Assembly: GCA_030549495.1 (NCBI GenBank)
Contig: JAUIRK010000879.1
Location: 620,001 to 684,000 of the forward strand
Direction: 5' to 3'
DNA: 64,000 nt
Source of the DNA: Nectonema munidae
Taxonomy: Eukaryota > Nematomorpha > Nectonematoida > Nectonematidae
Positions within the stretch are counted from its first letter, which is position 1; every line of letters begins with the position of its first letter. A program made the translations under genes and the position numbers. Below are positions 1 through 28,376 of this stretch, one piece after another. The notes under the pieces were generated by a model. The model was given only the letters and a program-made list of their open reading frames with translations, ran no database searches and was not told the DNA's origin.

Positions 1-897
1 TTAAGTTGGTGCCACCTTTTTAAGAAGAACAAGACAATTACACAATTCAAATATTTGGTCCTTCTCTCTCAAGAATCTTAGTACAAATTCATCATATACA
101 TACAAATAAAGACTGATCTTACCATATTAAAGATAGTTAAATTTTGAATGCTAGACAGTTAGAGAGATTTACATAGGAGGCGTTGATTGATATAAAATCA
201 AAAGGCTTACAAATAATTACATTCCACTCGTTTTATTTTGAGTTGATGGTTCTCGAGAAAATCAAGAAATAAAACCCACATTTAGCATAAATTTGTCGTC
301 GGTAAAGCCGCTGCGTAGCCAAGACTGGCGTTGTGTGTAGTGCCCTTGCCCTTCATTTTCGCTGTTTTCCCCCTCCATTTTTGTTCTCTTAAAAATGTAA
401 AGCTAATATAAATCTTAATGAAGTGTTAAAATTTTTTTCGCAAAAATCCCATAGGCATTGAATATTTTAAAAATTTAAGTTTTAAGATTTTTATAATAAT
501 TCCTTTGTGTCACGCCATCTTTATTTTTCGCTACGTGACTGAGGTAAACTCATCCTAGCTAAATTTTACTTTAGAGAAGGAGGGTGAGGTGATAGGCAGA
601 GAAAGTTTAATTGAACAGTGTTAGGAAGTACGTTTGGAAGATTATAAGTCTAAAAGGAAAAAATAGTATAGATATTTTTGAGAAAAAAAATTATGATGTG
701 ATGTGTTGAGAGTAAAAATATGTTTAAGCATTGCAGGTTTGACTCTATGTGTTTGTAAATATTAAAGAATTGATGATTAAAAGTTTGACATTGTATGCTT
801 ACAATTAATTTTTTTCGATTTTGTGTTGTTTTTATACATTATTAAAAACTTTAAGGAAATTATAGAATTATATATACTTGGTAACTTAGTATATCAG

Positions 898-937
898 AGG
901 TTTGGCAAGACCTCTGGGGCGACAACTTGCCAGACCT
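898..937. repeat. Isolated GC-richer hairpin
   Basis: Two 12-base arms (898-909 and 926-937) pair with one mismatch; the left arm reads AGGTTTGGCAAG. The loop is GC-richer than the surrounding DNA. It could be a remnant of a transposon end or a structured transcript. No neighbouring gene supports either. Confidence 0.45.
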
Positions 938-1567
938 TATTATATATTTAAATATAAAAATCGTAAAATGCCTAAAAATTTAAAATAAAAATTTTGAAAA
1001 AATATATTCCATACATAACGAACTATTTCAAAAATTCTACATAAAAGTTCAAACCATTTAACTTTAAAATGTGCAGTTTTATTTCATGAAAACTATATGA
1101 TTGGCTGAAATGTTTATGTGTAATATATAATACTAATATGACGATTTTTTTGAAATTTTTTACTTGTTTGTTTGAAGAAAAGATTAATGTGTTTTTCAAT
1201 ATTTCTTTTTCATGATATATATATATAATTTGAAAGCTTATCGATTGCTGTATAGTGTATACGCTAGAATAATGTATTTTTGGAAAAACTTTTTAATTTT
1301 TTTGATAGCTGGACTTTTCTTCGAAAAATTTGGTCTAAATTTTAGTAAAAAAAAGTGATCAGTTTTGTTAATAGCATAATGTGAAGATTTAAACAAATGT
1401 TTTACAAAAAAATGTTCTCCCTTTTGCAAAATGGGCTCTAATGTGAGGTCAGTTAAATTTTATCTAGTTCGAAAAATACCAGTAATTAACGTGATGAGTT
1501 TATATACTTTTTTTCAATATTTTATATTAACAAAGGTTGAAGTTTTTTCCATTACCCTAATAGTGCC

Positions 1568-1590
1568 GGGGGGGGGGGGGGGGGGGTTTC

Positions 1591-1622
<32 letters not shown>
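1568..1622. repeat. G19-TTTCAA-C30 homopolymer palindrome
   Basis: A run of 19 G, six bases, then a run of 30 C form a near-perfect inverted homopolymer. Either strand could fold back or form G-quadruplex-like structure. It may be real low-complexity DNA or an assembly or sequencing artefact; homopolymer lengths of this kind are unreliable. Confidence 0.85.
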
Positions 1623-1626
<4 letters not shown>

Positions 1627-3105
1627 CAAAAACCTACTTCGTACGAAATCAGCTTAACTGCTTGCTATGGGGCTACTTAACTTTTCCTATAATTGCTAGC
1701 TGCATCTTTTGATACCATTTTAATGACAGTTCGATGACCTTTTCATGTCCAAATCTGTCAATGAATATCAAAATTTATATGTTTTCAGAAAAATTTTGAT
1801 ACTATTTTTATTAAACCGCAAAACTTGTGTTTTAAATAAAAAGATTATTTGGAATGTCAGAAAAGGAATAACTTTATGTATATTTAGACATTTAACATTC
1901 TATATTTAAAATTTTTCTGAAATTCACCAATATTTTTGAGAATGTATCAATTAAAATTTTCTTTGATATAACTATATCTAATGAAATATACTTTCAAGTA
2001 TTACATCAAAATATGTTGAATTGGACACTGTGATTTCATTTTTGGCAATCATAAAGGAAAATTACTTATTTGTGGGTAAAAAATTGCGGGTATCCCCTAT
2101 TTTTTCGAGAATACGTTTTTTATAAAAATAATTTAAAAAACGTACACTTTTATATTGTAAAAATTTATAAGTGTAAAACAGAACTGGCGGTTTTTTATTT
2201 TTGTGATAAACAAGGCTTAGTTGGGAAATCTGATAAAAAAAATTGTGGTTTTTATCTAAAACCTATCTACGAGAATTTTAATTCAAATTATATAACAATT
2301 TCATGTTTTAGAGAAATTGGCAAAGAAAACTATTTTTTAGGCTGTTTTACATTTAGAGTTTAAAATAATAAGTGTGAAACAAATTTGCGGTTTTTTAATA
2401 CTCGTTTTTGCAAAACAATCAAATGAAACTGTCGATACTTTAAAAACATTTCATAACTTCTTCACATAATATCAATATAGATAACTAACAATGATTATAC
2501 AAAAATTACTAACTCAAAAAATAGCCTATATTCAGTTATAAAAGCTGTTGCGGCTTTATTTCAAAAGACAAATGGGAACTACGCCGTGCTCTGAAGACAA
2601 ATAATTTGCTTTAGATTTTTTTGTTCAGGTAAATATATTAACTTCGCTATAAGTGAAAATTTATCCTTTTACAAACTTTTTTCCGGGAGTTGAGTATGAA
2701 ATTTTAATTCTATATCTAATGAGAAAATTTTAAGCAAGTAGATATCACAAGTAGTTAAATGTAGTTAACACAAGTAGATATCGCAATTCAATGCTTGTAT
2801 TTTACCTCACCCATTCGTGAGTCCTAGATATCAATTTAGCAAACACGTGTAATGCAAGTTTTCAACATCTTTAGATAAGTTTTTATATTGCTCAAAACTT
2901 TTGAATTATTCGACCATGCATCCTATCACTTTGATGAATTCTTTTATAAATTTTTATTTTTCAGTATTCTTCATAATTAGCAGATGAGTGGTGCCTATTT
3001 TTTATATTTGCTCATTTTGAACTTTAACGCTTGTAACATTTTGAGGAATTTTAACCTTTTATCTGTAACAATTTCCAACACAATTATAAAATCACTCTAC
3101 TATCA

Positions 3106-3545
3106 TAACCTAAATTTATTTGTAGATTTTTTTTAAATAATTTTAGTTTTCGGTTTTTTATAAATTAACCTTCGTTTTTATATTACTTATAAGTTTTGAA
3201 TTATTCGCCAAAATTTTAATTGCGTAACAAATAATTTAAAGTTTGAAAAATTAAAGTCTGTTCATAATGTATGCGATTAAAAATAGTTTTAATTAAAAAA
3301 AAGTTATTTAGTTAGTAAATTTTTGGGTTTAATTTACACTTTGATTCCTCAAAAAATAAGGATTTTGGATTGCGCTTATTGATAAGTTCACTGAAGAGAA
3401 AAAATCTAAAGATATGTTTTACTAAATTTTTCTCAATAATTAACCTCATAAATTAATATATTTTTTTTCCATTATAAACCTCTTTCCTACAAAAACCTAA
3501 ATTTATTTGTAGATTTTTATAAAATAATTTTAATTTTCGGTTCTC
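3106..3545. repeat. Pair of ~60-bp direct repeats
   Basis: A segment starting CCTAAATTTATTTGTAGATT occurs near 3,109 and again near 3,494. Both copies run into a similar AATAATTTTA(G/A)TTTTCGG tail. A short (CG)/(CA) run follows the second copy. No coding function is visible. Confidence 0.6.
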
Positions 3546-4737
3546 ACACGCGCGCGCACACACAAATATTGAAGAAATATTTTTCTGTATGAAGTTTTAG
3601 GAAACTCTTCTTTGTTACGTAATGAAATATTCTCATAACCTGTACGGTTGAACGCGGGTATACAACTTAATTGTCATCTCCAACCTCTATACTACGATGG
3701 TTTCTATTCCATAGTAAGATTTTAGAGCGTATAAAATGTTAATCTACCTTATTTCATTAGTACTTTGATATGGTGTAGGTGAAATGACCTCAAATTAAGT
3801 TTTAGACCCGTACTTGAAGTGAAAATTTCACCCTAATTTTTTTTCTACGAGATGTTAAAATAATTTTTTAAAATTTACCCATTAGATTAAAGTACACTTA
3901 TAAATAAAATATTTTCTGAAAAAAAATTGGAAAAATTTCATTCAATTTCTCAAAAAAAAAATTTTTGTCAAAAAAAAGTTAACATTTTAACGCGATTTTT
4001 TTAAATTAAAATAAAATTATTTTTTCTAATAAATCGCTTACATTAAAATTTTGAAAATTTTTGATATATTTCTTTGATTTTAGCAATTTTTAAATAATTT
4101 TTGTGTTAAAATTTACTAATTTTAATTTTGAAAAAAAATTTTATCGGAGAATTTTTTTTAACATTTAAACCATGCCTATCTTAAAGAGCATCCTATTACC
4201 CGCATGTTGAATGTTGTTTCATTTTTGAAAAAATTTCTAAAAATTTTTTATAACCCTTGAAAAAATATGGGAAATTTTGCTATTTTTCAGCTTCTAAAAT
4301 GAATAATAACATATTTTTTTCAATTTTTTTGCATATTCATAAAATATACCTAGTATTTAAATATAATACTTTGAAAAAATGTGATTTTTTTTAAATTGTA
4401 AGTTGTTCCCCCAACAAAATTTTTAAATTTACCCTATTTTCAATGTTAATATCTCATTTTAAAGGTAATATTATATTGATTACAAAAATATATAAATATT
4501 TTAAGTTTGAATTGCAAAAATTTATTTTTTATACATGTAAGTCTATACATTAGTAAGGGTAATTTTCGAAGCCCATGATAAAAATAAAAAATAAATTTTT
4601 TATTTGGAATCAGCGTACCAAACTCTATAAGAATTGGTTTTGGAATTTTAATTTTTTTTAATTTTAAAATTTTCGATTTTTCAGGCCTTTCAAACGGTCA
4701 CAAAATTATGACTTCATATATATAGCATTTTCACTTT

Positions 4738-4872
4738 AAGTTTGTTCTTTTTCATTTTAAATTCGTCTTTTTTCATTTTAAGTTCGTCTTTTTTCATTTT
4801 AAGTTCGTCTTTTTTCATTTTAAGTTCGTCTTTTTTCATTTTAAGTTCGTTTTTTTCATTCTAAGTTCGTCT
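4738..4872. repeat. ~21-bp tandem repeat
   Basis: About six head-to-tail units of roughly 21 bp, each containing CATTTTAAGTTCGTCTTTTT. The middle units are nearly identical and the edge units more diverged. This is a minisatellite in non-coding DNA. Confidence 0.85.
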
Positions 4873-5211
4873 ATATGACTTTAACATTAAATCCGTTTCA
4901 AAAGCATGTTCAAATTTAAAAAAACTAGGAATGATTTTTTCCAATTTCAGGATATTTTTTACTTTAAGTTTATATAAGAAATGTAAAAAAAATTAATTAA
5001 AAAAAAACTAATATACAAATTAAAAAAAAAGATTTTATATTCCTTTTTGCTAAAATGAATTATTTTTTTCTTTAGTACTTCATCAAATTTATTCTTCATT
5101 TTTAATTGTTTATGCAAGTTTCAAAGTATATCGTTGGCTCCCGTTACTTTTAGAATAGAAAGATAAACTTAGTTACTTAGCCAACTATATATTTGAAAAG
5201 AATAAATATTT

Positions 5212-5800
5212 TTGATTTTTTAAAGAATATTTATCGATACTTTGATTACAGAATTTTATATTAATTATTGGACAAATATATTATTTAATATCGTATAAAT
5301 GGCAACAATATAGGTAATAACTTTTGTAATATCGCATGAGGTATATTAAATCTAACGTCTAACAAAATATGAACAGAAATTTCATATTTTTTGATTTTTT
5401 AAAGAATATTTTTCGATTCTTTGATTACAGAATTTTATTTTGATTATTTGACAAATAATATTATTTAATATTGTGAAAAAATTGCAAAAATATAGGTAAT
5501 AACTTATGTAACATCGCCTCCCCGAATGAGGTATATCAAATCTTACATCTTGGACCGGTTGGAGATGAACCATCGCAGTAGTATACAGGTTGGATATGAA
5601 CGATCGTAGTATATAGGTATATAGGTAATAACTTATATAGCATTGTCTCCCCGAATGAGGTATTTCAAATCTTACATCTATCAAAATATGAACTAACAGG
5701 TTGGAAATGAACCATCACAGTATACAGGTTGGAGATGAACCATAGTAGTATACAGGTTGGAGATGAACCATCGTAGTATAAAGGGCGGAGATATTATATA
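5212..5800. repeat. Compound tandem repeat (~185-bp units plus 28-bp minisatellite)
   Basis: A unit starting GATTTTTTAAAGAATATTT and including GAGGTATAT(C/T)AAATCT occurs at about 5,215-5,390 and 5,392-5,550, with a partial third near 5,620-5,690. Interleaved is a ~28-bp motif GGTTGGAGATGAACCATC followed by (A)GTAGTATACA, repeated several times between 5,550 and 5,785. One inverted motif copy lies near 3,680-3,705. Apparent ORFs here are repeat translations. Confidence 0.75.
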
Positions 5801-5803
5801 TAG

Positions 5804-7627
5804 ATTAGAGTGTTCCATCATAACACGGTAAAAAAACTTTCAGATAATTTTGATTAGAACTCTGCATTTGGTTTTGACACTTAAAAGATTATTGAGGCTG
5901 AAATTTGAAAGAAAAATAAAATGTTTTAAAGGTTGCACAAGTCGGTCAAAGTTTCTTGGCAATTACATAACTTTGCGTTTTTGGCATATGTCTAGAACAG
6001 GGATCGGCAAACTTTTTTACCCGTCGACCCCTTCATAGAACATTTGTCTTCACATCGACCCTCGCCCCACATAGAAATGTTTCATAAAAACATTGATCAA
6101 TGTCCAACAATTAAGAGAAAAAATACAAACCAAAAATGTTTCATATATCCTGTACTTTACAACGTCCTAAGCTAGGTTTTAAAAGAAAAAGGAGATTTAT
6201 TACTACTATAAAGTAAAAAAATTCGTCGGGCAAGACTAACAAATAGAAAAAATGGCAAATGCAATAAAAGAAAACTACAATGGATGGACCATTGACAGTT
6301 CGTTGGGATAGAAAGTTGTGGCCAGATATTACTGGATGTGAGAAGGTCGACAGGTTACCAGTAATTATTACCGGTGCAGATACAGATATTCTTCTTGGCG
6401 TTCCAAAATTACACAATGAAACAGGACAAACTCAAGCAAATGCTGTGATCGCATGTATTGATGAATGGAAAGTATCCAACCAAGTGAGCATCATATGTTT
6501 TGACACAACAGCCAGCAACACTAGGCGTATCAATGGAGCCTATATTCTGATTGAAAATGCACTAGGAAGAAATGTTTTACACTTTGCCTGCCGACATCAC
6601 ATCTTTGAAATAATCTTAGAAAAAGTCTTTACTGCACTACAAATAACCGAAACATCATCTGGGCCAGATATTGCCGTATTCAAACGTTCAGTTTGTAAGA
6701 GAACAGTTTAGAAAGCAGTTTACCTTGAAAGCATTTGAAGAGCGCGGAATGCTGCAATTTCTACTTTTTGTTACAAGTCTCTATATGAAAGTGTGGTTTG
6801 AAACGCCATCACCAGCGAAAGTTCCTCAAAATGATTTGGCATTCCTCAAAAAGCTGTCAACGTATAGAAATTCAGTTGTCAAAAAAGCAGCTTTAAAATC
6901 TTTTGATGGACATCTTTAGTACTTAAGTGAAGAAATGGTTGGCTTGGCATTCTTTGACTCGAGTGTGACAGAAGAGCAGAAAAAGCTGATGGCTCATAAC
7001 ATTATAGAAAAGAAGGGTTCACAGGTTGTTCCATCAAGATGTTCTAACGCCCTCAATCAAGCAGATTATGAGAGAAAGCAGATTAGCGATTTTGTAACCA
7101 AGAACACGGTGTATTTCTCTGAAACTCTGGATTTGCCACAAACATTCCTAGGAATTCCTCTTGTAGAGTGGGTTGATAATGCAGACTTTCATAAGGCTGC
7201 TAAAATTGTGCATTCCAGAAAAGTTGTCAACGATGTTGCTGAAAGGGCAGTCAAGCTGATTCAAGACTTCAATCGTAACCTAACGTAGAACGAAGAAGCT
7301 TCAGTACTTATTGTAAGTTGACAATGACCATAGGCATCTGTTTTCTGATGCCAATAAATTTACATTGGTTGCTGGACTTTCTAAGTAACATATTTATGTG
7401 TGTTTCAGTTAATTTTTTCATAAATAAAAATACAAATTATTACAACACATTTTTTCTTTTTAGCTCGTTTGTTATTGCATTAGGCTTTTTTCAAGTGTCA
7501 TGTGGAACCTTTAAAAAATATTTTTTTTTTGCATAAAATTTGGACTTAAATAATTGGAACAGATATAGAATCGAATTCTGTGTTCTAATCTGAAGATTTT
7601 AAAAAAAATTTTTTAGACCACTCTAAT
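5804..7627 (+). mobile_element. Decayed DNA transposon with CFDTTASN-type transposase
   Basis: The proposed ends are a short inverted repeat, ATTAGAGTG near 5,805 and CACTCTAAT ending near 7,627. An inverted subterminal motif, GATTAGAAC, lies about 50 bp inside each end. These bracket about 1 kb of transposase-like sequence. A separate hAT-like sequence, CAGGGATCGGCAAAC, begins near 5,998 and may be an older fragment inside the element. No clear target duplication was seen, so exact ends and superfamily are tentative. Confidence 0.5.
6280..7317 (+). pseudogene. Transposase-like protein, broken, C-terminal part
   Basis: Three adjacent open segments on the + strand read as one protein type. 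The first has GVPKLHNETGQTQANAV and then CFDTTASNT, a likely catalytic Asp motif. FACRHHIFE follows, like the Cys/His region of hAT-type transposases. Later come a DGHL-stop-YLSEEM junction, VVNDVAERAVKLIQDFN and NEE. Proteins of this pattern are, to my knowledge, multicopy in arthropod and cnidarian genomes. A frame change near 6,700 and stops near 6,917 and 7,287 show it is dead. The N-terminal half is missing or unrecognisable. Confidence 0.6.
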
Positions 7628-9841
7628 ATGGATATATATATAATTTTTCAGTTTTTTCTCTTTGTAAGCACTTTTACTTTGCAATAAAAAAATTTTTTTC
7701 TCTCCCTCACTTTATATGTTTGTAGGTTTTTTGTATATGTAAAAAACTGATACTGTTTTTATATACCGTATAAATTATTAGTAATTGTCATGAAACAACT
7801 AATTAAGATATTCACAAATTTTTAGTAATTTTAACTTTAATAAAAAATATTTTTAATTTTAAGCTTGTTTCAATTTGTTCTTTTAATATAATGGCGAATC
7901 TAGTAAAACTAAATATTTTATTTTCAATTTAGAATTTCTTTTCTAGTAATTTTAGTTTAGATTCGAGTAAACTTAGTGTCTCTAGCTAAAACATGTATTT
8001 TTTACTGTTTAAAAATAGTATCCTTCATAATTGCTATTAAGGTTCAGGGACAATTGGTCCCCATATCAATTCTCCCTATCGACAATTTAGCCTTGAAATA
8101 ATTAGGCCTCAAGGCAATATTAATATATTTAAATGTTGAATTGTCTTCAAGCCGAATTGACCTACTTCTAATATTATCACCATGCCCCCAATTTAATCGC
8201 AACTCAAAAAATTTTTAAGCTTCAGAGCTGAGATGTGTGAAAATTCACAATATTTTCAAATATATTCTTGGCTTTTCATTCATATTGTTCATTATTTATT
8301 TTATTATTCTATTAAGCCATTAAATTTAATTTAGCGGCAATTTATAAGCTGTTTCTCAAAGTTTTACAAGATGTACTTTGGTAATTTATTATTTAGAATC
8401 CCACGTACAAAGGTAAAGTTGAATGCTTAGAAATTACATAACAACCTAAATCAAACATTTATTTATTTAAAGGTTTGGGCATCTCTTACGTATCTAATAT
8501 TTAATAAATAAACTCTAACACACTCCTTTTACTAAATTTTATTACCTAACTGATTTTTTTAACGACTCTTACTCCTATCCCTTTAAAATCTCCAACTCCA
8601 CAGCCCTTCGAAAATTTCTAAAATTTTGGTACTTTTACGGTATCTTTTCTAAAAATCAATATTTTCGAAAGTATTCATTAACCCGATAATTGGTACACGT
8701 TGAAAACTTCTATTCGTTTTTTCATCTTAACGCGTTAACGGCCGTTAACGCCCAGATTCGACTTTACAAAAATAAAATCGTCTGCGCTTATCAAAGCTCT
8801 TTAATACAAATCTTTTGCTTTACATTAGATATCGACTGATTATTCTGGTCATTAACCGGACGATAAATAAATTTATTTTATACCTTTAGAATCTATATGT
8901 TAAACTTTTTTTTCGTATGTAAAGGATGAAAAATTCATTTTTTGTCTACTTTTTATCTCAAACCCAATTTCATTTTTCATTTTGTTTTCATTTTACTTGG
9001 TCGAATCCTAAAATTATCTGGTAGGTCGACAATGCCTGTATTTTAGTTAACCATGTTTCAAAAATCATTTCTTTTTACTTTCTAAATGATCTTTTATAAA
9101 CGGGGTCGCGGAGTTGGGGTAGGAGATTTTGAATGGTTAGGAGATAGAGTCGTTATCAAGTAAAATGTTCGAATGAAACTCGGATTTTTAAGTATTAAAA
9201 AAGAAAAATTTTAATTTTCGTAAACATGTTGAGTTGTATTTCTTTAATCGAAGACAGAAATAGGAGTTGCCTTATTTTTTGTATTTGGAGTCGGAGTCAG
9301 ATTTTTATGTTTACTTGAAGTCCGAAATTTTTCATTCTAAACTAATAAAGTAAAATATTCTGCATTTAATAACTAACCATTTATTTCTACAAAACCACTA
9401 ATAGAGTTAGATCCTTAACGTCATCATTCTTTCAAAGGCCAAATCCCCTCTCATGAATGGGCCCATATTTTCAATTACCGCCAATAAAATTTGAAATCTA
9501 TAATAGTTTAACAGTAATAAAATTCCCTAGATCGATTGGCATAACATTTTTACTGGGTAGTGCGTGTTTCATTAAGAACATACTATGCTTCAATATAATG
9601 AACAGAAACAACAAGTGCAAATTATAAAGTGTAGCAAGACAATAACAACAACTAATAGAAAATGATAATTGGGGTGTTTTGAAATATTCATTATGAAATT
9701 CTATGGCAATTTATCCAAAATGACACTTTCATTTTGTTCAAATATTTCTGTAAATTTTAATTATGGTATGACTGAGAAAAGCATATTTTTTGATCCTTTT
9801 TTGCTGTAAAAACAAAAGTACAAATGCGTCTTAGTTTAAGA
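7628..9841. other. AT-rich spacer with dispersed GGAGTCGG-type repeats
   Basis: No coding sequence was recognised. It contains one TTAA-type MITE (entered separately at 8,728) and degenerate GAGTCGGAGTC-like motifs near 9,100-9,330. Similar motifs recur near 14,690-14,770, 17,290-17,320 and 40,520-40,600. Confidence 0.55.
8728..8858. mobile_element. MITE family A, copy 1
   Basis: It shares the core CTGATTATTCTGGTC and CTTTAATACAAATCTT with copies at 11.6, 54.6 and 54.8 kb. The left edge is CTTAACG with several GTTAAC palindromes; the right edge is TGGTCATTAACC. A TTAA lies near each edge, but this copy is the most diverged. It is non-coding and non-autonomous. Confidence 0.65.
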
Positions 9842-9868
9842 CAGTAGTTCTCAACCTTAATTTTAGTC
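9842..9868 (+). mobile_element. hAT-like terminal sequence
   Basis: CAGTAGTTCTCAACCTTAAT resembles the CAG-starting terminal repeats common in hAT/Charlie-type elements. No inverted partner was identified downstream, so this is probably one end of a broken MITE. Confidence 0.35.
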
Positions 9869-10193
9869 ATGAGTGTTTTCCCAAAAGTCGCCTTCAGTGG
9901 TCAGGGAGGCGATCCGCCTCCTTCAATGTGATTTCAAGGGGGTCGAATAAGCCTTTGGCTCCATCAATGATTTAGAATTTTCTTAATTTTATATCATTCA
10001 AAAGACTTATTTGACTTGTGAGTAGACTTTCCATATTAATGCTAACGGTTAAGTTTTTGTTTTACGCTCAAGTCTTAGAGAAAGCATTTTAAAAATTATG
10101 AAAAAGACTCTTTAATGGTATAAATTGAAAAAATTCAAAATTATTTTAGGAGCGAAAGCCTTTTTTACCGCTTGAAATGACATTGGAAGTTGT

Positions 10194-10213
10194 CCTCTGG
10201 ATGTGCGCTCCTG
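10194..10213 (-). mobile_element. hAT-like terminus, dispersed family copy 1
   Basis: Reads CAGGAGCGCACATCCAGAGG on the minus strand. Related ends occur near 29,476, 50,361, 50,814 and 53,936. The DNA on its left (10,120-10,190) also resembles 29,375-29,440, so more than the end is shared. It is probably the tip of a non-autonomous hAT element. Confidence 0.5.
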
Positions 10214-10787
10214 AGTCAAACCTCGTTTATCTGACACTATTGGTTTGACACATATTCTTGTCGGATTACGAAATTTCTACCAGTGTATTAAATTTATAAA
10301 GAATCAATACACCAAACTAAAATGTTATTTGTTAATTGAAGTTTAATGTAAAAAAAATCTTTCACAAATGATGACTTCTACCCACGGGAAGAAAAAAAAT
10401 TTCCACGGAATTTGAATGTGGGAATAACAGGGGAGAAAAAGATTAAAAAAATCGGTTACTGTCTGTCTGTCTGTCGTATTATCGAGTGTAGGATAACGAG
10501 GTCGTTTATTTTAATGTTGATTGATGTTTTGTATTTTTTGTTGGCTTGGGTGAAAAGTGTGCATTGTGATTTTATGGTGCTGAGGAATATTATCCAATGG
10601 TAGATTTTCTTTATGAGTTCCTTCATGTCGTGTTTAGATGTATCTAAGTTTGGGTGTATTGATGTTTTATTTCATTGGCGTATGTGATCTTGGTGGTGTA
10701 AATAAGCATGGATAACATAAGGGACATCTGACGTATGTGTTGAGTATGATTAGTGGAAATGAGATTCAAAGAAATATGCTGATTCAA

Positions 10788-27323
<16,536 letters not shown>

Positions 27324-27910
27324 AAATGACGCCATCTTCATAAATCTTGTCAATTTGTTTTGTTTTTGCCTTGTAAAAAAAACTATCATTTTTGCTTTGT
27401 TCCTTTGTTACAGCGCGAATTTTTCTTATTAAAATATTTTTATAAATTAAATAATAGAAATCTTCATCAAATCATGTATATTTTTTTAGATTTAAAAGTT
27501 TTATATTTTAAAAAAGGAAAGTCTAAATTTAGTTTTAAAAAAATTAGACATTCCTATACATGGTTAATAATATCAATAGTGTTTTAAAATTTAAGACACC
27601 AAGGAGTTAATTATATACCTTAAAATACTAAAATTAGGTAGTATATGAAATTTTGTATTTAAATTTACTTGAATTAGAAAAATAAAAAATCTAAAAACTG
27701 AATATTTCATCCCAGGTGCAGATATAAGATTAACCCATTCAATATGGTAATGCATGAAGAAGATTAATTTTTATTACAATAATATTATTCATTTTATTAT
27801 AATATATATATTTGGTGGTGAATATGACCAATTAAATTTGTGTATAAAGTAAACAGGAATGGAGTGAACAATTTATTGGGTACAAAAAAATTCAAAAAAG
27901 TAAAATTTCG
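27324..27910 (+). terminator. Citrate synthase 3' UTR and possible poly(A) signal
   Basis: AT-rich sequence follows the TAA at 27321-27323. AATAAA at 27681-27686 is a candidate polyadenylation signal, but others could be used in so AT-rich a tail. No further coding exon in frame is recognisable. Confidence 0.4.
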
Positions 27911-28376
27911 CCGACAATCGCCTCTATCAAACAGCCTCTAAGGAGGAGTGGTTAGTGTAGGAGGTTGACAATGATGTAATGAGTGACGGCTGTACTTGAG
28001 AGATACCAACTAGCCCTCAACGGTTAGCACAGCCATTAGACGCCAGTTCAAACCTCATGGCTTGTACACACAAAGTGGAACTGATAAGGCTTCAATATCC
28101 GAAACCAGTCTTTTACACAGTGTTCGGTTAGTGGTGATGATCGAATTATAAGAGAAATTACAACTTCTAGTTATAACTAACACCTTGTACACACAATTAA
28201 GTATACATTAAATATCAAAAACAGCTGACTGATTTATACTTATTTCCGCCTCTCCTACTCCTGTGTAGTTGAATGTGGTAAACAAAGTATGAAGATATGT
28301 ATTATGCCTTAATACAGATATGTGTATAGAATTTTGGTATGTTTACGAAGATGCATTGGACTTAATAGCAAAGTTG
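27911..28376 (+). pseudogene. Permuted partial copy of citrate synthase intron/exon
   Basis: 27985-28376 closely copies about 19,820-20,209: the end of one intron, its acceptor and the first 13 codons of the exon starting 20171 (YVYEDALDLIAKL here, YAYEDALDLIAKL in the gene). The copy stops at AAGTTG. The next 19 bases of the gene exon (20210-20228) appear instead at the front of the copy, at 27911-27929 (CCGACAATCGCCTCTATCA, one mismatch). About 55 bases of other sequence join the two parts. This order is that of a circle cut at AAGTTG/CCAAC. The downstream reading is unrelated, so it cannot serve as a normal exon. Confidence 0.85.

Larger units (their letters stand above)
1..4737. other. 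AT-rich intergenic DNA, no gene recognised
   Basis: No open frame here gives a recognisable protein and no splice-linked coding exons were found. The stretch is mostly A/T-rich with homopolymer runs. Exceptions, listed separately, are a small hairpin near 900, a G-run/C-run palindrome near 1,570-1,622 and a short duplicated segment near 3.1 and 3.5 kb. An unannotated distal exon or enhancer cannot be excluded by eye. Confidence 0.6.
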
